Shown piece after piece: positions 13,913-47,245 of a stretch of 64,000 nucleotides of DNA (within the stretch, counting starts at the first letter, position 1; every line of letters starts with the position of its first letter). The stretch is from NCBI RefSeq assembly GCF_042477335.2, contig NC_091255.1, positions 35,690,501-35,754,500 of the forward strand, written 5' to 3'. Under the pieces are notes generated by a model. The model saw only the letters and a program-made list of their open reading frames with translations. It had not been told where the DNA came from and searched no databases. The translations under genes and the position numbers were made by a program. Source of the DNA: Ovis canadensis. Taxonomy: Eukaryota; Chordata; Mammalia; Artiodactyla; Bovidae.

Positions 13913-14499
13913 AAGTACAGGAGGTCTGGGCTTGCAAACTGGTATCTGAAGTGGGGGCAGTCTTGTGGGAATGAGCCCTTAACCTGTGGAATCTGATGCT
14001 ATCTCCAGGCAGATAATATCAGAATTGAATTGAATTGTAGGACACACAGCTAGTGTCAGAGAATTGGCCAGTGTGGGGGAAGAAACTCCACGTCTGGTGT
14101 CAGAAGTGTTGTGAGTAGAGTGTATAGGATAACAGTTCTGTTTTTCTTGAAACAGAACCCACTAGGGCTCCCCATCAGCCCATCTAGGATCTTTGTGAAA
14201 ATTAGAGGAAGGGGAAAAACTAGAGGAAAGGCCTCTTCAAGGTAGCAGCTCTGCACAGATGAGCAAATAAAAGGTTTGATTCTAGCCGCTACTCACCCTT
14301 TGGCCAGCCCTGCCCACTCGCACAACCATATGGGCTTGGTACCTACCAAGGCGTGGCTGTGTGCTGGACTGTCAAGATATATGGACAAGGCCTATCCAAG
14401 CATTTTCAGAACCACAGAGGTCCAAGGCTGTTTTGGCCCTTGGAGATCACCTAGAACCATCAGCGTCATGATACTTGGAGCTGCTGTTGAGATAAACAT

Positions 14500-14617
14500 T
14501 GTGTCAAATCTGGCACTAAGCATTTTATCTGCATCATCTCATTTCAGCACTCAAAAGGACCACAGGGAGGCAGGGGCTAGTGTCAACCCCACTGTACAGA
14601 TGAGGAAACGGAGGCTT
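14500..14617 (-). repeat. MIR-like fragment
   Basis: Antisense MIR core: CATCTCATTTCAGCACTC ... TACAGATGAGGAAACGGAGG. It is heavily diverged. Confidence 0.65.
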
Positions 14618-14739
14618 TAAATACTCTAGACGCCACACTTGCAGGCAGAGAGAATATAGTGGTGGGGTGACTTGTCCCTGGTCTCTCTACTAACCAAACG
14701 GGGTCTGGATCTGGCTCTCCTGAGCTCAACTGCCCCACC

Positions 14740-14975
14740 ACTGGCCGCTGCCCTGCTGGGGTTATACAAGGTGGAGCAGACACTGGTTATGAGACCCTGG
14801 GCAAATTACTTCACCTCTCGATATGTCGGTTTCCTTGTCTACGAGCTGGGGATAATGAAGTGCACCCATTACGTAGGGCTGTAGAGAATAAACAAGCTGA
14901 TGACCGGCTGTACCTAGAAGAGTGCTGGGCACACAGCAGATGCTCAGGAAGTACTAGCTCTTATTATCATCTTGG
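14740..14975 (+). repeat. MIR element
   Basis: Sense MIR: GAGACCCTGGGCAAATTACT, then the CGGTTTCCTTGTCTACGAG core and GCTGGGCACACAGCAGATGC end. Confidence 0.75.
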
Positions 14976-15169
14976 AACTCAGTCCCGGAAAATGGTGGGG
15001 GGAAGTGGTGAAGAAAAGGGGCAGAAATCAGGCTTCATGGTAGGTCTGATGGCTCTGTGGTTTTAGTTTTTTTATTTGTTTTTACCGTTTCTCTACTCTT
15101 AACTGGCTGTGTGATCTTAAGAGGTGTGACTGAGGTGGGGATGTGAGCACCACCACGAGATACCCTCCA

Positions 15170-15495
15170 CCTCCGGCTGTTCCCTGTGCCTGGAACATTC
15201 TCTCCTCAGGCAGCCTCACGCCTTGCTATCCCACCTCCTTTCAGCTTTGACTCAAAAAAGTCACCTTCCCCCAAGGCCCTCCCTGGCTGCCTTGGACCTC
15301 CCCAAGCTTCCTATCCCCCTCCCTACTTTATTTTCCTCCTTGGCATTTACTAAGACTACTGCTCTTTCATCTCTAGAAGGCAAGCTCCAAGGGACGGATG
15401 GATTTTTGTCTGCTTTGTCCACTGCTCCATCCAGTACCTAGAACAGTGCCTGATACATGGTAGGAGGATTCAAAACATTTTGGGTAAATGAATGA
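15170..15495 (+). repeat. L2 3' end fragment
   Basis: Typical L2 3' sequence: TTCCCTGTGCCTGGAACATT, then AGAAGGCAAGCTCCAAGGG, ending CAGTGCCTGATACATGGTAG. Confidence 0.7.
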
Positions 15496-15689
15496 ACCTG
15501 CTTTCTTAAAGCCTACCTGGACTGTGTCCACCTTTAGGAAGGAAACCATCCTCAGGCCAGGACTGAGCTGGCCAGGAGCTGGGGGTGGCGAGTGTAACTT
15601 GATCGCTTCGGGGGCACTCGTGCTTTGCCTAATACACCTCCAAGGCTTTATTTTTTATTTATCTATGTTTTTACTCCCAGGGCTTTACA

Positions 15690-15850
15690 TGCATTGCCTC
15701 ATTTAATGGTTTCCTCAGCCACTCCAAGTTGGCATTTACATTATCCCAGTTTTACAAGTGAGGAAACTGAGGCTCATAGAGGGATTTACCTTGCTCAAGG
15801 TCACACAGCTTGTGAACAGCAGGGTCAGAATTGGCTCATGTGAACCCAGA
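15690..15850 (-). repeat. MIR element
   Basis: Antisense MIR core: TTACAAGTGAGGAAACTGAG, then TCAAGGTCACACAGCTTGTG. Confidence 0.75.
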
Positions 15851-15930
15851 TGCTGGGTCCTCCCCTCTGTCACACCATCAGGTCCTGCCTTAAGGGGGCT
15901 GGGGCCAGCTAGCAGGCTGCCAGAACCATC

Positions 15931-15931
15931 A

Positions 15932-15967
<36 letters not shown>
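15931..15967. repeat. (CA)n microsatellite
   Basis: About 18 near-perfect CA units in ZBTB4 5' intron DNA. Confidence 0.95.
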
Positions 15968-15969
<2 letters not shown>

Positions 15970-16249
15970 AGCTCATGTGCTAAAGGCTAACTGTGTCAAG
16001 TCTGACTCCTCCCTTGACCTTGCTCCCCACGTCTAGCCGTCACCGAGTCTGGTCAGATCCGTGGCCTAGCCTGGGAATGGCTCTGGAAGCTTTCCCTCTA
16101 CCCTACCTCTGCCCCCCAAACTAGCTCAAGGCCTTGTTAACAGTCTCATGGTTCAAGGCCAGGGCTTGCAGCTAGTCCCCTGCTTCCAGTCTTAGCATCT
16201 CCCATCCAGGCTTCCTCTCACTGAGAATCAACAGCCCCGAAGCAGCTCA

Positions 16250-16670
16250 GGCATTGTCACTCCTGGGCTCTGAACCCCTCTCTAGCCTCCACTCCAGAAT
16301 AAAGCTCAAATTCACCAGCTGGGTATTCAAGTGTCCAGTCCCCATCTTCCTCTCTCCTCTTGCCTGGAGTGAATCTCCCCTCCAGCTTCTGGTGTGCCCT
16401 CCAGCCTCAGCACTCCCACACCTCCAGGCCTCTGCCTGTGCTGGTTCTCCTGCCAGAAATAAAAACTTTGCCCAGCCTCTTCTCCAAATACCTCCAAACT
16501 GTTGAAATTGACCTCAAATGCCACCTCTGTCTTGGTCCTCCCTGACCCTCAGAACAAGGACAATCTCTCCTTCACCTACTTCATCAACATTTTGTGCCCC
16601 TGTGGCCAGCACCCAGCAGCGAACGCTAAGTTCTCCCTCCCAGGCAGGGACTCCCTGAATCACTGTTGAA
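16250..16670 (+). repeat. L2 3' region fragment
   Basis: Sense L2-like text: CTCCACTCCAGAATAAAGCT, then CCTCTGCCTGTGCTGGTTCT and AACTGTTGAAATTGACCTCA. Boundaries are approximate. Confidence 0.55.
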
Positions 16671-16804
16671 ACATACCAGTCTTCTGAAATGAATTACTGC
16701 AGGTGTTAAGTTCTGCAGAAATTGGGCAGAAGTGTGTGTATGTATGTGGAGGGGGATGCACGGAGAAGCCCACCACAAGCTTCAGAAGGGCAGCAGGGGA
16801 CGGC

Positions 16805-17045
16805 ATATAAGAGCCCAGGATCTGGAGTCAGATTGCCTGGGTTCAAATCCAGCTTTACCTTTTACTAGCTAAATGGCTTTGGGCATATGAATTCTTTGGA
16901 CCTCGGCTGTCTCATCTGAGAAAGGGAAATAATTAGAACTCCCACTTTCATCCAGCATTGGGAAGACTAAATGAGTGATCATACGTAAAAGCATTAAGAA
17001 CAGTGCCTAGTACACAGTAAGTGTTCAATAGGTGTTTCCTGCTGT
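16805..17045 (+). repeat. MIR element (near full length)
   Basis: Sense MIR: TCTGGAGTCAGATTGCCTGG, GTTCAAATCCAGCTTTACC, and the 3' end CAGTGCCTAGTACACAGTAA. A second, antisense MIR-like piece follows at about 17150-17280 (CCCATTTTATAGATGAGGAA). Confidence 0.8.
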
Positions 17046-18879
17046 CATTATTAACCAAGCCCCAAGAAGGGGCTCAGTGCTGGCACAGGGCTGACAGTGG
17101 CTGGCACGGGCATAGTCCCCAAACTGTAGCTACTTTCCAGGTATGCTTCCCATGTGCTACGTACCTACAGCCCTGTTAGAAGACGGACAGGGAAGGTGAT
17201 TAGCCCCATTTTATAGATGAGGAACTGAGGGTCACTTAGGGAAAGTGCTGGCGAGGAAGTGGTAGGGCCTGAACTCCTCGATTCTCATCTAGGCCTCCTT
17301 CCCCTCCACCAGGCCATGGTGCACCTGTTGTGCAGGCCTGACACAGCAGCCAGCACGCCCCCGGGCAGGGGGCCTAGCCATAGCATCCACCCAGCCCCCA
17401 CGCACATACCCCCTCCTAGCCAGGCCAGGCACAGACCACAGGGTGTGCACCCTTGGAACACACAGACACACATATACACACACCCCTACAGAAGGGCCAG
17501 GGCCCCAAAGGTGAGGAAAACCTGTTCTGAGGAATCTGCCTAGCGAGCAAATTCCGTTTCCAGACCCTTCCACAGTCGCAGGAGTGGCCTAGTCTGCGTC
17601 ACAGAAGAGATGGAAAAGCAGAGATACCAGCAAGGGGGACAGAGAGAGGGTGAAGCAGGAGGAGGAGACTGAAAACTTCGTATTTCTTTTTTCCATTTCA
17701 GTGACAAGAGTCACACCCGGCCTTTACGTAAACATGGCCAAGGAGCCACTTTGTCCAAGCTGAGTTTCCTTGCAGCCGCCAGGCCTCTCCTCCTGGTGAC
17801 CCTGACACGCTGGGCGGGCCGGCAAGGGGCAAGCAAGCAGACCCTGCACGGACTAGCCAGGCCACCCGACAACACCCAGGCCTCCCGCCTGCTGCCCTTG
17901 CTCTGCCCCATATTTATCTCCCCGCCTTCTTCATAACACATACCCAGAGCGGCCCCACACAGCCACTTCAACACGCAGGAGCAGGCACGCACACACAGCT
18001 CGCAGTTGATCTCCGGAGTCTGAGGCCCACATTGCCCTTGTCACGCCACCTCCCTCCCTACAAGTGTTTTCTGACCAGCTTGCCTCCCGGCCCGAAAGGC
18101 TCCCACAAACAACGTCACAAAAGAATCCCGTAGGGAATGTTGCAAACACACAACCTTCCCCTCGCTCAGCTGCCCATGATCCCATAAACACAACCTGCAC
18201 ATTCCACCCAGAACCCCAGGCACCAGTACCAGCTGCCCCACAGGTACCTGAGACACACCAGGGGTTCTCACTTCCCACGGGGCCTGCAGGACCCGAGTTC
18301 TAGATATGCACCCCCACTTCCATGCCACCCAGTCGTCACACGGACCCACAAACCCATCCAGTAGGCCATCTTCGCCAAGACTGGACCACACCTCAGCAGG
18401 GCCGCAGAAACCGGACCAGACCCAACACCTTCTGACTCAAGGGTACACAACTGCCCCCTCCAACTGAGCACACACACCCAGCACTTGGGTGCCCTCCACA
18501 GCACTTACCCGTCACCAGCTCTGCAGAAAACAACAGTTCACAAATAGTTCATGTGTGCAGGACCAGACACATATGTGCAAGAAAACACACCCCAGTATGA
18601 AACATACATAAAACCCCACACCTAACAAACTCCGCAGGTATTGTGCGCAGCTTCAAATGCGGACCTGTCACCCAGAGCCACAGGGCCACATCTTGTCATT
18701 CTGCCTCACAACACTTGGATACCCTTCCATCTGGCTTTGTGTCCCCATGGCCTGGTAGGGCCCTGCTGGACCCCTGGCTACCAGACCAGCAAACAGTGGT
18801 GATTAGGAGAGGTTTACCTTGCCCCACAACACAGCAGGAGACACACAAGCTCCAGGACTCGCAGCCACAACCCTGCCCC

Positions 18880-19700
18880 GACGGCGCAGCGGCTCTGGGG
18901 CCCCTGTTCGCCCTGCGCACCCCGCACACCCCAACTCTGGGGCGCTCGGCGGCCCACCCCTCCCCCCTTCTGCCTGGCTCCTACGCCATCGCCCTCCCAG
19001 CAGCTTGCAGCGCCGGCCCGGGCTCACACCAGCCCCACCCCACCCCCAACCTGCCCCACGGGGGGAGGGGGACACCGGGCTGCAGAATTAACCCTTCAAG
19101 TGAGGAGTGAGCGCGGCCCTTTCCAAGGCCCCAGGCGATCGCACCCGCCTCCCCCCCGCACCCCCACCCCGACCGCCGCCGAGTCGGACGCCGTACCCGG
19201 GCCCCCTTAGTCGCCCCCCAGCGCCCTGCGCGCCTGGAGGCGGGGCCAGACTCAGCCCCCGACCCCTGAGCCCCCAGGTCAACCCCAAAGGGGAGCGGTC
19301 GCGGCTCGGGGCGCGGCCCGGGCCCCCGCGGCACCGGGCAGCGGGGAGGGGGCCCGGCTGTTGGCTCCGGTCCGCCCTGGCCCTGCCCGGTTCGCCCTGG
19401 GGCCCACCTGACTGCGATGGCGCCGTGTCCGCCAGGCCCGGCTCATCACCGTGGCCGCCCCCGGCCGCTCCGGTTTCGCCCGCCTCCAGCTCCGGCTCCG
19501 GCTCCGGCCCCGGCCCCCCCCAGCGCCCGGCCCCGGCCCGTCCCCGCCGCCGCCGCCGCCGCCGCTGACATCATCGGCTCCCCCCGCCCCGGTCCTACCC
19601 CCACCCCCACCCCCGGAAACAGTACCCCCCCAGCGCCGCCGCCGCTGCCGCTGAGAGGAGGCCGGCGCAGCGCAGCCGGCACAGACACCAGGCTCCTGGC
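18880..19700 (-). promoter_or_regulatory. ZBTB4: GC-rich island, probable ZBTB4 promoter
   Basis: By eye this is a strongly G+C- and CpG-rich block with GC boxes and CCG-repeat runs (about 19540-19570 and 19630-19655). On the minus strand a CAG|GTGGGC donor ends a possible first exon at 19408. This suggests transcription starts within about 19410-19700 on the ZBTB4 strand. Long open frames crossing the island on both strands are a consequence of stop-poor GC-rich sequence. CpG counts were not computed. Confidence 0.5.
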
Positions 19701-20484
19701 TCGGGCTTGTGGCGCCAGCGCGCCCGACGGCCTGCGCCCGGACCGATCCTGGGAAGGGACCGAGGCCACGCAAGGCCGCCGGACTAGTGGGCACCAAACC
19801 GGGCTGCGGGCCTGACTATACTCTGTGAGAAGGGGCTTACCCTCCCCTCCCGCCCCCCTGCAGCGCTTCACTCCGTAGTGCACACAGCCTAGAACATGCA
19901 CACCCTCTCCGCGGGCACACAACGTGGCAGGCTCACAATCAGGCCCAGTGGGACCCGCAGACCCAGCTCAACATACTCGCAGGGGCAGCCCTGGAAAAAC
20001 ACCCACACCCACGCCCTCTCCAGAAATGCACAGGGACCCCCGCCAGACCTACAGAACAGGTACAGCTAAATGACTACCAGTGCAGACGAACACACCCGCT
20101 TGCTATTTTGTTCCCAGGGACTGAAACACCACATCCATGTACTCTGCGTAAATGCAGGGGCCTTGGTGTGGACCTCCCGGGGACAGCACCAACAACACCA
20201 GGTGGAAGCACACAGAGAAGAAACACATTCCTCAAACTCCAGAGGGACTGTCCCGAAGACTCCTCCCTGCTGTTCAAAAATTCAAAACTCAGGAGATGCA
20301 GGAGCTGGCCCTCAGAGGTGCTGTCCATAAAAGCTTTCTGAAACAGGGCAAGACAAATAAATTAACTAAAAACCAAAGACGTCTCATCACAGACATGGTT
20401 GAAAAGAGGAAAAAAGGAACCAGACAGACTTTAGAGTCACAGAGAAATAAAGCAGAATTGGAAACAAGAAAATTGGCCCACTTC

Positions 20485-20557
20485 CACCTGAGGGAGGTTC
20501 CAGGGAAGAACCTCCACCCCCACCTCAGGAGGGTTCCAGGGAAGAACCCCTCCAACC
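20485..20557. repeat. Two-copy 36-bp tandem repeat upstream of SLC35G6
   Basis: Two adjacent diverged units, each containing GGTTCCAGGGAAGAACC, beginning CACCTGAGGG at 20485 and CACCTCAGGA at 20521. They lie in what is probably the SLC35G6 5' exon. Confidence 0.75.
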
Positions 20558-20630
20558 AGGTCACAATGGCTGGAGCTCTGAAGGGCCCAGGGTCCCTGAG
20601 TCAGGAGGAGAGGAGGAAGTCCAAGGAAAG

Positions 20631-22125
<1,495 letters not shown>

Positions 22126-22800
22126 GATCCAACTTGAGAGCCTGGGGGTGGGGTGGGGGGCTGGGTAAAAAGAAGGAAAAACTGGAATACAAACATGGGA
22201 GAACAAGTGACTAGGAAAGAACTGCTGTAGGAGAGGGACACCCCTTCGAGTCAAGGATGACTTGGGGACTTGGTGGAGAGGGACTGCTGAGAAGTCTTGG
22301 AATAAGCCTGGAGACCAACGTATTTGGAGTCTAGGCTGGGGCTTGAAGGGAGGTCTGAGGAGCAGGCCCAAGGAAGGGGCTGAGGCAGGCAGGCCATGAA
22401 CCGCGGAGAGGATTTTTCCCTGGGCAGCAGAGAGGAGCTTTGGGGCTGGAGTGCTTGGGGCTTTCAGGCAAACGGAGCAAGCAGCTGCGCTGGGGGAAGG
22501 GAGAGTGCTTTTCTTTCCCTGAGCGATAGTTTCCCTTTCTCGTGGTTATGCCTCCCCACCTTGGGGTGGTGACGTGATATTGACATCAAACAAGGATCAC
22601 TCTGAATGTGGCTGTGCAGTTGGTGTCATCTCTGCTTTGGAAGGACAGTGGAAGTCCTTCTCCCCCCTTTTCCCCGGCTTGGAGAATCCCCTGGGATCCC
22701 CGCACCCTCCGCCCCATCTTATTTTTGAAATATTCTAGAAGGGGGAGGATTTCCTAATGTTCAGATGCCTTGACCCCTAGTGCCTCAGGACTTCTGTGTC
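22126..22800 (+). other. SLC35G6: SLC35G6 3' flank / UTR
   Basis: No canonical AATAAA or ATTAAA is seen before 22800. AATAAG at about 22302 is the nearest variant, so the transcript end is not resolved. No repeats are recognised in it. Confidence 0.35.
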
Positions 22801-22829
22801 CCGCCCAGTTGTTAATCTGCTTTTCTTGG

Positions 22830-23544
22830 ATTGTCGCGGTCCCGTGCTCTCTCCCGGACGGCGGTGGCCAACGTCCTTCCGGAGCAAGCCGCTGAGCTGA
22901 GGCCTCTGAGCGGCTCAGGTCGCGAATCCAGAACCTTCTGGATACATACAGCGCCTTCTCCATACAGCGCCCCACTAGAGGCCAGGAGATGCCCACCCGT
23001 CCCAGGAGGCCGCTCGACAGCTATCAGCTACTTCCGGACAGCAACCGGCCTCGCCATCTTGATCTGTTCTTGCATATTCAGAGCGATTACTGCATATTCA
23101 TGACCAAGAATGGCCCCCGCGCTCCCCCACTCCGGGAAGCCACTTGGGAGGATCCGACGGGCCCCGCCTCCTTCATTACCGAGTCTCAGAACAGACCATT
23201 TTCCAGCGTGGGGGGTTATATTAATAAGAAACTTTAGCTAAAGATGAAACCGCAAGCCAAACTAGAATAAAACTGGCCTATATTTACCCTCGAATCTGTA
23301 AACCTTAAACCTTGGTGCTGGAGGGAGTAACGAAGGGAGGCGGTGGGGTAAAAAAGTTCCCTTCCCCATCGTCGTTTCAAAAGGTCACCCAGCCAGGGAG
23401 CTGAGAAGCGACGAAAACGACTCGAGCGCGCGCCCCATGCACGCCGGCGTAGGCGGCCCCGTAGCGCAAAGGAGGGCGGGAAAGGAAGGGGCGGGGGAAG
23501 CTGGGGCGAATCTATAAAAGGCGTCATTCGGCCAGTTCTCTCCT

Positions 23545-23545
<1 letters not shown>
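22830..23545. promoter_or_regulatory. Divergent ZBTB4 / POLR2A promoter region
   Basis: A G+C-rich stretch immediately upstream of POLR2A with GC-box-like runs (GAGGGCGGGAAAGG; GGGGCGGGGG) at 23473-23497 and a TATA-type element at 23513. In human the ZBTB4 and POLR2A starts are about 100 bp apart on opposite strands, so this is inferred to be bidirectional. On the minus strand an AGG|GTAAAT sequence (donor at 23287) could end a first ZBTB4 exon starting near 23450, which is weak evidence. Two copies of TGCATATTCA sit at 23071-23080 and 23091-23100. Confidence 0.55.
23513..23520 (+). promoter_or_regulatory. POLR2A: POLR2A TATA-type element
   Basis: TATAAAAG, 432 bp before the POLR2A ATG. A start 25-32 bp downstream (about 23540-23550) gives a 5'UTR near 400 nt, in line with the long human POLR2A leader as I recall it. 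Confidence 0.6.
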
Positions 23546-43866
<20,321 letters not shown>

Positions 43867-44290
43867 GGGTGAGCTGTGTGCAGTGGCACCTGGCTAGGTG
43901 GAGGGCGGCCTCGAGGTACCCTGCCGCTCTGCTCCCCTGTGGGTTACAGCCCCAGTCTGGCTCCCTTGTACATAGCTCCTTGTGACCGTCCCCTGTTGAG
44001 GCTCCAGGCCCACTTCTGCTGGGGCTTTTGTTTTGTTCTCTACTTGTGCTATCTCAGAACCCACTGACACTCTGTGGTGGTCTCCTTCCTGCCCCACTAC
44101 CCCAGGCCTGTCCCCAGATCAAACATCCTCGCTGTGGCTTGACTGGGGATAAAGGGTATTTTCACTTCTTAGGGGTAGGTCCAGCTCTAGGTCGTCACAT
44201 CTGATCCTCGGGAAGAACAAAGCGAAAGCTGCCTCTTGTCTGTTATTTTATTTTTTGAACTTTAAATAAAGTTTACTAGTTTTGACCAAA
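43867..44290 (+). other. POLR2A: POLR2A 3' untranslated region
   Basis: About 420 nt from the TGA to just beyond the AATAAA at 44265-44270. The sequence is unique, with no repeats. Confidence 0.85.
44265..44270 (+). terminator. POLR2A: POLR2A polyadenylation signal
   Basis: AATAAA followed by a GT/T-rich stretch (AAGTGTGTCTGTTGAGTGG at about 44289). Cleavage is probably near 44285-44290. Confidence 0.85.
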
Positions 44291-44544
44291 AGTGTGTCTG
44301 TTGAGTGGTTTAGCAGGAGACAAGAGCACCCAGGCTCGACTCCCTGCCTGGGCTGCTGTTGCATTTCCAGTGTCGAGGCTGATCCCCGCTAGTGGCCAGA
44401 CGCGAGAACCATGCACGGACAGTACAGTCTTTCACCGAACGAACTGCATGGCAGGCATTGCTTTGTCTTGGCTTCGGGGTCGAACAAATAGGCCTCGTCC
44501 TGCTTTAAAACAACATTGACATAACATCTTTTCCATATTGTATG

Positions 44545-44749
44545 GGCTTCCCTGGTGGCTCAGTGGTAAAGAATCTGCCTGCCAATGCAGGAGACTAGGG
44601 TTCAATCCCTGGGTCAGGAAGATACCCAGAAGGATATGGCAACCTGCTCCAGTATTCTTGCCCGGGAAGTTCCCTGCACAGAGGATCCTGGCGGGTGATA
44701 GGCCATGGGGTGGCAAAAGAGTTGGGCACGACTTAGCAATTAAACAACA
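44545..44749 (+). repeat. Bov-tA SINE
   Basis: Sense: GGGCTTCCCTGGTGGCTCAG, GGTTCAATCCCTGGGTCAGG, then a Bov-A tail ending AGTTGGGCACGACTTAGCAA. It is the first repeat downstream of POLR2A, about 260 bp from its 3' end. Confidence 0.9.
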
Positions 44750-45009
44750 TAATACATAATTTTAGAAAAGTACAGAGAGGTGTAGTACAGAAGCAGAAAA
44801 GTTATTACCATCGCCACCAGGAGGCATATTTTCTTTGGGTATTTTTCTTAGATGATTCTCAAGTCACTTCTGATCAGTCTTTGTTTTGGCCTCAAACCAA
44901 CAATGAGATTATGAATACTAGGGTAGTTTTTAAAGCTGAAGTTAAAGGACTTCCTGATAATTTTCTATTTTCAGTTGGCCATGTCATATTTTGTTTGATG
45001 AGTTATTTT

Positions 45010-45127
45010 TTATAGTCTTACTTTGGCCACACAGCTTGTGGGATCTCAGTTCCCTGACTAGGGATTAAACCCTGGGTCCCTGGCAGTGAAAGCCTAGAAT
45101 CCTCACCACTAAGCCATCTGCGAACCC
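45010..45127 (-). repeat. CHR-2 type SINE, diverged
   Basis: Antisense: CACACAGCTTGTGGGATCTC, AGTTCCCTGACTAGGGATTA, TCACCACTAAGCCATCTGCG. Confidence 0.8.
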
Positions 45128-45299
45128 TCTGAAATATTTCAAATAGTTTGGAAAGTAATATGGCCAAGATCTATTTACTAAGATTATAGATGGTAGATAC
45201 CATTTTGCAATATTTAATCAAGGTCTTAAATTGTTTTGATAGATGAGTTTTTTAAAATGACTTTAAATTTTATCTTTTACTGAAGGATAATTAAGTGCT

Positions 45300-45480
45300 T
45301 TACAGAATTTTGTTGTTTTCTGTCAAAGCTCAATATGAATTGGCCAGAGGTATACATATATCCCCTCTCTTTTGAACCTCCCTCCCATCTCCCCATCGCA
45401 CCCCTCTAGGTTGATACAGAGCACCTGTTTGAGTTTCCTGAGCCATACAGCAAATTTGTGTTGGCTATCTATTTAGTGAC
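45300..45480 (-). repeat. LINE 3' fragment (L1-type)
   Basis: Contains GTATACATATATCCCCTCTC, ACCCCTCTAGGTTGATACAG, TTGAGTTTCCTGAGCCATAC, a text common in bovine LINE copies. Subfamily and orientation are uncertain. Confidence 0.55.
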
Positions 45481-45651
45481 TTGTTTTTATAAAAGGAAAT
45501 GTTTATTATAAAAGATGCAAGCATGGCAGAACATCTCCCAAATCCTCTGAATTACGGTTGGCAGTTGGTGAACATAATCCCAGACAGGTCTTTCATCATA
45601 TAGAAGCATAGAAGTTTAAATAGAAACGGCTCTTTCTTTGGTGGTAACTCC

Positions 45652-45977
45652 GGATTTATTTATTTATTTTGGATTTATTTTATTTATTCTGGTTGCCCTG
45701 GGTCTTTGATGATGTACAGGCTTCTCTAGTTGCAGTGAGTGGGCTTATTGCTGTGCCTCTCGTTGCGGAGCATGGACTCGAGGCGCCCAGGCTTCAGTTG
45801 TTGCTTCATGTGAGCTCAGTAGTTGAAGTTTGCAGGCTCTGGAGCTCTGGCTCAGTAGTTGTGACACCCGGGCTCAGCTACCCCACAGCGTGTGGGATCG
45901 TCCCAGACCAGGGTTGACACCCATGTCCCCTGCATTGGCAGGCGGATTCCCAACCACTAGACCACCAGGGAAGCCCA
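45652..45977 (-). repeat. CHR-1 type SINE
   Basis: Long antisense CHR: T-rich tail, GGCTTCTCTAGTTGCAGTGA, TCAGTAGTTGTGACACCCGG, CTGCATTGGCAGGCGGATTC, ending CACCAGGGAAGCCC. Confidence 0.88.
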
Positions 45978-45979
45978 GG

Positions 45980-46670
45980 ATTTACTCTTAACAACTTTCC
46001 AGTATACCGTATAGCCGTCGTCATGTTGTATACGTGACATTCCCAGTACTTTACTTATCTTATAACTGGAACTTTGTACCTTTTGACCACTTTCATGTAA
46101 TTCCTCCATCCCCCACCCTCACCTGGTAATCACAAATCTGATTGCCTTTTCTATGAGTATAGTTTTTGTTCTGTTTGGTTTAGATTTGGCATATAAATAA
46201 GATTATGTAGTATTTATCATTGGAGAAGGCAATGGCACCCTACTCCAGTACTCTTGCCTGGAAAATCCCATAGACAGAGGAGCCTGGTAGGCTGCAGTCC
46301 ATGGGGTCGCCAAGAGTCGGACACGACTGAGCGACTTCACTTTCACTTTTCACTTTCATACATTGGAGAAGGAAATGGCAGCCCACTCCAATGTTCTTGC
46401 TTGGAGAATCTGAGGGACGGGGGAGCCTGGTGGGCTGCCGTCTATGGGGTCGCACAGAGTCGGACACGACTGAAGTGACTTAGTAGTAGCAGCAGCAGTA
46501 TTTATTACTTTTTTGGGCTGTGCATGTGGCATGCCAGATTCTAGTTTCCCATCTAGGAATCAAACCTGTACCCCAACCTCTAGCAAAATCCCTACATAAT
46601 ATTTCTGTTTGACTTATTCACTTAGCATAATATCCTCCAGATCCATCCATCTTATTACAAATGGCAATTA
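45980..46670 (-). repeat. LINE-1 3' region, split by younger SINEs
   Basis: Antisense L1 3' text before (TTAACAACTTTCCAGTATAC; CCTGGTAATCACAAATCTGA) and after (GCATAATATCCTCCAGATCC) the BovA2 at 46218-46496 and a CHR-like fragment at about 46507-46590. Confidence 0.7.
46218..46496 (+). repeat. BovA2 SINE with TSD
   Basis: Sense dimer starting GGAGAAGGCAATGGCACCCT with a variable AGT/AGC repeat tail. The duplication AGTATTTAT is at 46209-46217 and 46497-46505. Confidence 0.9.
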
Positions 46671-46904
46671 GATAAGGGAACTCTGCCAGGGCCAGTCTCA
46701 GGAGCGGCAAACAGGGCGCTCTCCACAGGGACCAAATTTAAGGGGCAACAAAAAAACTCATAAATAATACTTTAATGCAGTATTTTAAAAATTAAAATTA
46801 ATGTAAAAATCCATGATGGAGTAAAGAGTAACAGTTTTTAAAGATTTTTATTTTTTTCAGGTGTGGACCATTTTCAAAATCTTTATTGAATTTGATATAG
46901 TATT

Positions 46905-47245
46905 GCTTGTGTTTTATGTTTTGTTTTTTGGCCCCAAGGGGATCTTCGCTTCCTGATCAGAGATCAAATCTGCACCCCCTACATTGGAAGGTGAAGTCTT
47001 AACCACTGAATTGCCAGAAGTGAAAGTCGCTCAGTTGTGTCCTACTCTTTGCTACCCCATGAACTGTAGCCTGCCATACTCCTCTGTCCATGGAATTCTC
47101 CCGGCCAGAATACTGGAGTGGGTAGCCATTCCCTTCTCCAAGGGATCTTTCCAACCCAGGGGTTGAACCCAGGTCACCCGCATTGAAGGCAGATTCTTTA
47201 CCATCTGAGCCACAGGGATGCCCCTAAAATTGCCAGGGAGGTCCC
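46905..47245 (-). repeat. CHR SINE split by a Bov-tA
   Basis: Antisense CHR (GGGGATCTTCGCTTCCTGA; AAGTCTTAACCACTGAATTG) broken at 47017. It resumes after 47227 with GCCAGGGAGGTCCCC. Confidence 0.82.
47018..47227 (-). repeat. Bov-tA SINE inserted in CHR
   Basis: Antisense: AAGTGAAAGTCGCTCAGTTG ... CTTTACCATCTGAGCCACAG. The duplication AATTGCCAG is at 47009-47017 and 47228-47236. Confidence 0.92.

Larger units (their letters stand above)
10833..20480. other. ZBTB4 5' intron / upstream region, no coding exon seen
   Basis: Apart from the repeats, the octamer element and the GC-rich island listed separately, this stretch is unique intronic-looking sequence. I see no conserved protein and no RNA gene. 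The 17300-18850 part is C-rich on the plus strand and carries only short open frames without family resemblance. Confidence 0.6.

Noticed and set aside
19107-19922. Several open frames of 130-170 codons on both strands of the GC island
   Set aside because: Stop-poor CpG-island sequence with proline/arginine-rich low-complexity translations and no family resemblance. It fits a promoter better.
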